Made by a program: the position numbers and the translations under genes
Origin: Cytophagales bacterium
GTDB lineage: Bacteria > Bacteroidota > Bacteroidia > Cytophagales > Cyclobacteriaceae
NCBI GenBank assembly: GCA_003500135.1
Contig: DNTA01000124.1
Coordinates: 1,438 to 11,184, forward strand
Direction: 5' to 3'
DNA length: 9,747 nucleotides
Shown: positions 4,915-9,747 of the stretch, in pieces
How positions within the stretch are numbered: position 1 is the stretch's first letter
Layout of the letters: each line of letters opens with the position of its first letter
The notes under the pieces: generated by a model
What the model was told of the DNA's origin: nothing
Databases searched by the model: none
What the model saw: the letters and a program-made list of their open reading frames with translations, nothing else

Positions 4915-5301
4915 ATGTTAAAATTTAAAATTGTTGCACGTCCCAATCCAAGGGATCGGACGTTGCCGGAGAAGTACTACCTCTCCGTAATCAGTCAGCA
5001 AAACGTCGATCTGGACTATATCGCCCGTGATATCTCGGAAAAGTCCAGTTTAAGTGAAGGCGACGTGATGTCGGTAGTAACCAGTTTAATCAAATTGATC
5101 CCGCGTGAATTGTCCTATGGAAGGACGGTCTCGCTGGGTGATATGGGAACTTTCCGGTTGACGGTAAGTAGTGAAGGTGCGGAAACGCGGGAAGAAGTCG
5201 GGACGGACCTCATCCGCAAGGTAAACTTCCGCTTTCGTCCAACAAGCAAGGTCAAGCAATTGTTGGGTGACTTAAAGTATCAACGTGCGGAATTTATCTA
5301 G
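4915..5301 (+). CDS. HU-like DNA-binding protein (Bacteroidetes HU-HIG type)
   Basis: A 128-residue member of the HU/IHF-related family found in Bacteroidetes. It begins MLKFKIVARPNPRDRTLPEK, the usual opening (a strand, then NPRD), has a helical first half (ARDISEKSSLSEGDVMSVVTSLIKLIP reads as the dimerising helices, about 37-63), then GRTVSLGDMGTFRLTVSSEG (about 69-88) and the C-terminal FRPTSKVKQLL (about 107-117). Family proteins bend or coat DNA; a local regulatory role at the polysaccharide locus is inferred from position only. ATG 4915 is preceded by an A/T-rich sequence without a Shine-Dalgarno, normal for this phylum. Base composition (about 55% G+C in a sampled row) contrasts with the AT-rich wzy gene it meets tail to tail. 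The two stop codons overlap by four bases (5298-5301). Confidence 0.88.
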   Translation: MLKFKIVARPNPRDRTLPEKYYLSVISQQNVDLDYIARDISEKSSLSEGDVMSVVTSLIKLIPRELSYGRTVSLGDMGTFRLTVSSEGAETREEVGTDLIRKVNFRFRPTSKVKQLLGDLKYQRAEFI

Positions 5302-6758
5302 TTCACCGAAATAACCACCTCCGGCTTTGGGGGTGGTATTTTGTTTATGTTTTTTTCTCTAAAAAAAGGATCAATAGCTCTAATAAAAAATCTTTTTAAA
5401 ACATATATCACTATCACATAAATTATTATGTTACCAATTACTTTAATCAAATTGAAACTGTAAAAATTTGCCAATAAGTAGAAAGGTGAGGCAAACACGA
5501 TTCCCCAAATGGTATTAAAAGACTTTAACAAGAAATACTTAAAACAACTCGCCAAAACTATGCCAAGCAAAAATATTGGTAAGTGCATAAGGACTGGTCC
5601 AAAATCAATATAGCTATCTGTCATAAAACCAATACTATGAGAGGCACCTCCCTCTGAATCGGCTAACAAAAGACCGGTGTATTTTGAAGTATGCTCAGAA
5701 TCGTCAATGACTTCTTTATTTGGAAAAAAAAGTCTGGGCTTTAAATAAAAAGTCAAGGCATTGGACCAAATCTTTCCTTCTTCATATGTTATCTGCTCAG
5801 GTACAACATTTAGTGTCAAAGCGAAGAATTCAATAAAACTAAGTCTATCAATGAAATAATTAATAGCCAAATCATATGATTCCGTATCTAAATTAGAAAC
5901 TAAATTAATGAATTCGTTAAGTGCATCGGTTTTACTGACCACAACAATTTGTTGATCTGTATTACCAGAGAGATAATTTCTATAATCTCCCTTAATCGCA
6001 GTCCAGATTATTCCGAAATTTAAAAAAACGATAATTAAGGGAGTAAGAAGAACTAATTTTCTCAAATTGAAATTAAACACGTAGCTGACGTATCCAATAA
6101 AGGCAAATATTACGTAATACTTAAATTCACTAAAGTATCCCGTCAAACTAATAACGATCTCAATTGCTGTTACCAAAATAAAAATTTTAAACCCTTTAGA
6201 TGTTTTGAGAGAAACAACAAAAAATAGCAGATAGAAACCCCATTTCAATTTTGAAATTGCAACAATAATAGTATTTATACCTGGAACGCTTAATCTAAAG
6301 TTAAATAGCACTGAAATAGCTAAAGAAATAATTATATAACCCAACATGATTTTGTAGGGGCTATATTGATTTATCTCATTATTGAATCGCTCAAGAAAAT
6401 TTATACTGTCAATTCTTTTAAGAATTAAATAAATACCTAGGGTGAGAAATATCAATCCTGCGGAAGACAAATAAAATGCTGGTTCATAATTTTCCTGGCC
6501 ACCATATAAACTAAATACTTCCTGAAAAGCTATGCCTTTTAAATTAGCATACCATATTTTTGCATTTATTTGTAACCATTGAAACAGAATCCCTCCTAAA
6601 ATAACATTGGGTATACCTGGGTGATATAAAAGCCGAACAGTAATATTTAAGGTTGCAATAGAAATAAGTGACGCCAAAAAATTTCCCGCAAAAGGAGAAA
6701 TCAATAGCAACACTAAGCTGAATTGATTTAGAACCTTAATTAAATTAGATTTAATCAT
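5298..6758 (-). CDS. wzy: Wzy-type polysaccharide repeat-unit polymerase
   Basis: A 486-residue multispanning inner-membrane protein with about ten or more hydrophobic segments; it would polymerise lipid-linked repeat units at the periplasmic face. A long non-membrane loop (about 254-345) carries DRLSFIEFFALTLNVVP, then YEEGKIWSNALTFYLKPRLF and FPNK, followed by GGASHSIGFMTDSYIDFGP. The R..F...., PR..FPNK and G......D.YIDFG pattern is that of the O-antigen polymerase Wzy family (PF14296 type). The gene starts at an ATG that overlaps the sulfotransferase stop (ATGA, 4 bp), implying translational coupling. Its last about 16 codons run through the HU-like gene's terminator to a stop shared with that gene, so the C-terminal IPPPKPEVVISVN may be acquired rather than ancestral. 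It is strongly AT-rich (a sampled row is 28% G+C). Wzy proteins diverge rapidly, so family confidence is good but linkage specificity is unknown. Confidence 0.85.
   Translation of the reverse strand: MIKSNLIKVLNQFSLVLLLISPFAGNFLASLISIATLNITVRLLYHPGIPNVILGGILFQWLQINAKIWYANLKGIAFQEVFSLYGGQENYEPAFYLSSAGLIFLTLGIYLILKRIDSINFLERFNNEINQYSPYKIMLGYIIISLAISVLFNFRLSVPGINTIIVAISKLKWGFYLLFFVVSLKTSKGFKIFILVTAIEIVISLTGYFSEFKYYVIFAFIGYVSYVFNFNLRKLVLLTPLIIVFLNFGIIWTAIKGDYRNYLSGNTDQQIVVVSKTDALNEFINLVSNLDTESYDLAINYFIDRLSFIEFFALTLNVVPEQITYEEGKIWSNALTFYLKPRLFFPNKEVIDDSEHTSKYTGLLLADSEGGASHSIGFMTDSYIDFGPVLMHLPIFLLGIVLASCFKYFLLKSFNTIWGIVFASPFYLLANFYSFNLIKVIGNIIIYVIVIYVLKRFFIRAIDPFFREKNINKIPPPKPEVVISVN
5314..5356 (+). 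terminator. Rho-independent terminator of the HU-like gene
   Basis: ACCACCTCC (5314-5322) pairs with GGGGGTGGT (5329-5337), including one T-G wobble, around a six-base loop, followed by a T-rich run to about 5356. It lies 12 bp after the stop codon. On the other strand the same bases encode the wzy C-terminal segment KIPPPKPEVV. Confidence 0.85.
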
Positions 6759-7561
6759 TTTTCAATCGGAAACTTCGTTTTCAAACGTTCTAGTTCCAGA
6801 TAAATATCTTTTACTACATCATCAAGACGGCTTATCTTATTTAAGTTTATGTGAATTAAATCCTGTTCGAAAACACTATTGATACTCACATATTTTAAAT
6901 CAATATGAAATTGCTCATTTATTCTATCAATAATTTCTTTATCATGATTTAATAATTGATCTAAAGAAATTAAAATACAATCTTTGGGATAAGTCCGTTT
7001 GAATGAAATAATTTTTTTATTATACTGTAACCATGCTTCTCTGTACTTTCTTCTTTCCCAAACTATATATAACGGAAATACAGCAAGGTGAAGTACCCTT
7101 CTTATTAAACTATATTTATTTGTTTTAAAAAAGGAATGTTTTGTTCTTCGCTCAAGCGAATTCACAACTTCATGGAATGGTCGGTATATCGCAAAAACTT
7201 TTAATGCTGGTATTAATTTTTTCCATTCCAACAAATACAGAGTTCCCCTTGGTTCTTTCCACCCCCATAAATCCATTAAATTCCTGTGATTAATTAAATT
7301 TTGTATTCCTTTTTTTGATATATCTTCGAAAGTAAAATTTTCTCTATTATTCAACCTTAAACCATCCGTTTTTAATCCCTTAAATTTTAGATCTTGTTGA
7401 TGAATTTTCAATACTTCTAAATCTTCAAAATGACCTTTAGGGTTGTCAAATTGCCCTTTCATTAAATCATCCCCAAGATATAGCCCACACTCATATAACC
7501 ACATTGCTGCTAATGATGTGCCTGAACGATGCATACCTGCAATACTTAAAACATTTGACAT
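6755..7561 (-). CDS. Sulfotransferase family protein (PAPS-dependent)
   Basis: A 268-residue soluble protein predicted to move sulfate from PAPS to a sugar hydroxyl. The 5'-phosphosulfate-binding loop is GMHRSGTSL (about 9-17), at the usual place right after the first strand. NPKGHFED (about 40-47) and WGWKEPRG (about 99-106) are typical of the Sulfotransfer_3 type, and the 3'-phosphate-binding segment is YRPFHEVVNSLERR (about 126-139) with the expected R127 and S135. Length is normal. Its position between a GT2 gene (7-bp gap) and wzy (4-bp overlap) points to sulfation of the repeat unit before or during polymerisation rather than to small-molecule metabolism. It lies in the AT-rich block (32% G+C in a sampled row). 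The family is well supported; the acceptor is inferred. PAPS-synthesis genes are not in the window. Confidence 0.87.
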   Translation of the reverse strand: MSNVLSIAGMHRSGTSLAAMWLYECGLYLGDDLMKGQFDNPKGHFEDLEVLKIHQQDLKFKGLKTDGLRLNNRENFTFEDISKKGIQNLINHRNLMDLWGWKEPRGTLYLLEWKKLIPALKVFAIYRPFHEVVNSLERRTKHSFFKTNKYSLIRRVLHLAVFPLYIVWERRKYREAWLQYNKKIISFKRTYPKDCILISLDQLLNHDKEIIDRINEQFHIDLKYVSINSVFEQDLIHINLNKISRLDDVVKDIYLELERLKTKFPIEK

Positions 7562-7568
7562 TTTCTAA

Positions 7569-8537
7569 TTACAGTTTATCAAAGTATAACTTTTGAAGAA
7601 ACTTCTTTCTTAAACCAATTTTTCCAATAATAAATAACAGCGAATAACGTAATGCAGTGATGTATATATTACACTGGCTTTTTAACTCTATACCATAGAA
7701 ATAAGCTAATTCTTTTTCCCCAGATCGAATTAATTTAAGATATAAACCGAAATATTGTGTATAAACTCTCCATTTGAGCCCTCGCTTGACGTATTTTAGC
7801 TTGTCCTTACCAACGCGCTTTAAAAATTCATCATATATTGCTTTATTTTCCTTCAATCTATAAATCCACATAGACTTTTTTTTACTTAATTGCTTTTCAT
7901 GATTTCTCAATTTGATAAGATGTCTTTGAATAATGCCTACAGGCCATTTTGATGACAAACGACACCACATATCAAAATCACCCGAGTATTTGAGCTGTTC
8001 ATTAAAATAACCGAGCTTTTCGAAATCTGATTTTCTCAATGAGACATTAGCAATATTGCCTGCAATACTTCCTGCAACAAGAGAAGATATAGCATGTCCT
8101 TCTACAGATATCAATTCATTTTTATTTAATTTGTTCTCACCCGTAATTTCACCTCTTTCATTGATTATATAATATTTACAAAATGCAAACGCTAGATTTG
8201 GGTGTTTTTTGTGAAACTCAAGCGTTTCTTTCAGACAAGTAGGTAACATGATATCATCTTGAGACCAAAGATGAATGATTTCAGAATTACAGTTTTTAAT
8301 AATATTATTCAGATTACCAAATAAACCAAAGTTCTTTGAATTTCTAAATAGGCGAATTCTTGAATCTTTAAGTCCACTCAAATATTCAAATGAGCCATCC
8401 TGAGAGCAGTCATCTCCTATTACTAATTCAAAATCTACATCACGCTGTTGTAATACGGATTCTACTGATTCCTTTAATAATGGTAAACCGTTATAAACTG
8501 GTAGAGCGACGGCAATGCTTATCTTGTTGTTATCCAA
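7569..8537 (-). CDS. GT2-family glycosyltransferase
   Basis: A 322-residue GT-A-fold inverting glycosyltransferase using an NDP-sugar at the cytoplasmic side. It opens with ISIAVALPVYNGLPLLKESV then ESVLQQ, followed by the nucleotide-binding GDDCSQDGS (about 41-49). The metal-binding DXD-type motif is WSQDDIM (about 91-97), the catalytic-base region is YSGDFDMWCRL (about 184-194), and RNHEKQLS (about 211-218) fits the late H-x-x-Q(L)S-like motif. The C-terminal about 90 residues are basic and hydrophobic, suggesting membrane association. The start is a TTG (8535-8537) that overlaps the upstream GT4 stop by 8 bp; no ATG lies before the ALPVYNG motif, so this start with translational coupling is the best reading. 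The gene is AT-rich (30% G+C in a sampled row), like wzy and the sulfotransferase. Confidence 0.9.
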   Translation of the reverse strand: MDNNKISIAVALPVYNGLPLLKESVESVLQQRDVDFELVIGDDCSQDGSFEYLSGLKDSRIRLFRNSKNFGLFGNLNNIIKNCNSEIIHLWSQDDIMLPTCLKETLEFHKKHPNLAFAFCKYYIINERGEITGENKLNKNELISVEGHAISSLVAGSIAGNIANVSLRKSDFEKLGYFNEQLKYSGDFDMWCRLSSKWPVGIIQRHLIKLRNHEKQLSKKKSMWIYRLKENKAIYDEFLKRVGKDKLKYVKRGLKWRVYTQYFGLYLKLIRSGEKELAYFYGIELKSQCNIYITALRYSLLFIIGKIGLRKKFLQKLYFDKL

Positions 8538-9723
8538 AATTGGAATCTATTAACTTTTCTAATATTGTACTTTTATTTTTGAAACTCAAATTTTCCAGAA
8601 AGGAGCTATTGTAGTTGTTGATTATATCTATTCTCTCACTGTTTATTATAGCATTTTGCAAGCTTGTGGATTGATTGGTTTCAAACATGTAACTTGACTT
8701 ATTGGAATTAATTAAATCAATTCCGCAGCCCACCTTATCGCTCACGATGGCTGGCACTCCGCAAGCCAGCGCTTCATTAACCGCTAACCCCCAGGTTTCT
8801 CCGGGACCTTTTGAGGGCAATACGAATACATTGCCTAGCCGATACACGATCGGCATTTTAGCCTGATTTTGAAACGGTAGAAATTGAATGTAAGGATCAC
8901 TTTTTGCCCTTTCCTTCAGCTTATTTTCCAGGAGTCCGTTTCCCACAAACAGCAAATGAACGGCTTTAACCGTAGTACCCCCCTCTTCTGTACGTTTTTC
9001 AAAATTTATTTTTTGTACAGCATCCAATAGCAAAACAGGATCTTTTTTGTCCTCCAGTTTACCGGCAAATAAGACAACAAAATCATCTTTTTTATATCCC
9101 AGTTCTTTTCTCCACTTTAAAGCTTGTTCTTTATACCTTTTATCCGGCCCATCTTTAAAACGTTCGTTATCTATGGCATGTGGAAAAAAAATTAATTGAT
9201 CCTCCTTTACACCATGTGCCTTAAAATAGGCCTTATTATTCGTGCCAACATAAAGTGCTTTATCGATATATCGATAGACCAGGGTTAAGAGTATACGCCT
9301 TGCCCATTTGCGCCAACCCGGTTTTTCATCCAGCAAGGTCGAGTCGCCGGTAAACCAAACCGCTACCTTACCTTTAAAATATCGCATGGCCCTAAAATGA
9401 CTTTTTAAATTCCAGCCATAAACCAGAATAGCATCCGGTTTGAGTTCCTTTATGCGATCATTTAAACCGGGACAATCTATCCCACTCCACCTTTTTGAAC
9501 CCGGGTTTTTAGAGACATTTTCTACGGCTTCCCACTCGTATCCCTCCAACAGCGGAATATCCCATTGTATCTTTTTACCGAAATCAGGATCATCAAAACC
9601 TTCCAACGCTTGCGGCCAGGTATAAAACACTTTGGGATACACCTTACCCCGCTCAGTCAACAATTTAAAAAATGGGGCATTGTACTGGATCGGGTGGGTA
9701 GTTATGATGGCGAGTTTTTTCAA
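8530..9723 (-). CDS. GT4-family glycosyltransferase, with mosaic 3' end
   Basis: A 397-residue GT-B-fold glycosyltransferase. The N-terminus is MKKLAIITTHPIQYNAPFFK; domain 1 includes VYGWNLKSHF and FTGDSTLL, then VGTNNKAYFKAHG (about 159-171) before the linker. Domain 2 begins VVLFAGKLEDKKDP (about 216-229), has LLFVGNG, and the EX7E motif ETWGLAVNE (E309, E317) followed by ALACGVPAIVSDKVGCGIDL. The start is TTG 9721-9723: an in-frame TAG lies seven codons upstream with no ATG between, and the sequence beginning MKKLAIITTHPIQY is a normal opening. A 7-bp-period repeat starts just upstream. G+C changes abruptly at about 8715 (residue 336): the last about 60 codons (from LINSNKSSYMF onward) are AT-rich and Asn/Ile/Ser-rich, unlike the rest. 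This suggests replacement of the gene's 3' end. It is the first complete gene of the operon seen here; the operon may begin outside the window. Confidence 0.9.
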   Translation of the reverse strand: MKKLAIITTHPIQYNAPFFKLLTERGKVYPKVFYTWPQALEGFDDPDFGKKIQWDIPLLEGYEWEAVENVSKNPGSKRWSGIDCPGLNDRIKELKPDAILVYGWNLKSHFRAMRYFKGKVAVWFTGDSTLLDEKPGWRKWARRILLTLVYRYIDKALYVGTNNKAYFKAHGVKEDQLIFFPHAIDNERFKDGPDKRYKEQALKWRKELGYKKDDFVVLFAGKLEDKKDPVLLLDAVQKINFEKRTEEGGTTVKAVHLLFVGNGLLENKLKERAKSDPYIQFLPFQNQAKMPIVYRLGNVFVLPSKGPGETWGLAVNEALACGVPAIVSDKVGCGIDLINSNKSSYMFETNQSTSLQNAIINSERIDIINNYNSSFLENLSFKNKSTILEKLIDSNFG

Positions 9724-9729
9724 TTTATA

Positions 9730-9747
9730 AGTGAAAAGTGACTAGTG
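9730..9747. repeat. AGTGAAA/AGTGACT heptamer repeat running off the right edge
   Basis: AGTGAAA (9730-9736), AGTGACT (9737-9743) and AGTG (9744-9747) are in 7-bp phase, 6 bp upstream of the GT4 TTG start. The window ends inside the array. Confidence 0.5.

Noticed and set aside
5298..8537. Transposon or integron explanation for the AT-rich block
   Set aside because: No transposase, integrase, terminal inverted repeats or attachment sites are visible at the block edges; homologous replacement fits better.
8390..8614. Plus-strand open frame across the GT2/GT4 junction
   Set aside because: Antisense to two well-supported genes, with no recognisable domain.

Overview
The window looks like part of an exopolysaccharide, capsule or O-antigen gene cluster on the chromosome of a Bacteroidota bacterium, most likely of the Chitinophagaceae/Sphingobacteriaceae type. 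The support is a Bacteroidetes-type HU-like (HU-HIG) protein, a WcaF-type acetyltransferase, a GxxExxY-family relic, A/T-rich translation starts without a clear Shine-Dalgarno, and intergenic DNA full of short tandem repeats. The phylum call is inference from gene content; the genus cannot be read from this window.

Layout. Positions 1-403 hold a decayed minus-strand GxxExxY gene, and a 90-bp three-stem palindromic structure sits at its 5' end. Positions 404-3482 carry three minus-strand genes separated by repeat-rich gaps: a WcaF-like acetyltransferase and two GT4 glycosyltransferases. Positions 3483-4914 are a 1.4-kb non-coding stretch with heptamer and octamer arrays, a copy of the 3' end of the first GT4 gene, nested dyads and a 57-bp direct repeat. 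At 4915-5301 a plus-strand HU-like DNA-binding protein is followed by a good intrinsic terminator. From 9723 down to 5298 runs a tight minus-strand operon: GT4 glycosyltransferase, GT2 glycosyltransferase, sulfotransferase, Wzy-type polymerase. Its junctions are an 8-bp overlap, a 7-bp gap and a 4-bp overlap; the promoter is outside the window.

How the genes fit together. Three GT4 enzymes and one GT2 enzyme would add sugars to a lipid-linked repeat unit. The acetyltransferase and sulfotransferase would decorate it, and Wzy would join repeat units at the periplasmic face of the inner membrane. A sulfated, acetylated heteropolysaccharide is the inferred product. The initiating transferase, flippase and export genes are not in the window.

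Most notable features: (i) an AT-rich block (about 30% G+C by hand-counted rows, against about 50% outside) from about 5345 to about 8715, whose edges fall inside the wzy 3' end and inside the GT4 gene, suggesting a serotype-type cassette swap; (ii) many tandem arrays of unrelated sequence that share a 7-bp (sometimes 8-bp) period, several ending at or a few bases before TTG/GTG start codons; (iii) a duplicated 112-bp block carrying a fossil of a glycosyltransferase C-terminus; (iv) the three-way-junction palindrome at 230-319. I did not find a clear undescribed enzymatic system; the unexplained signals are in the repeat and structure content.
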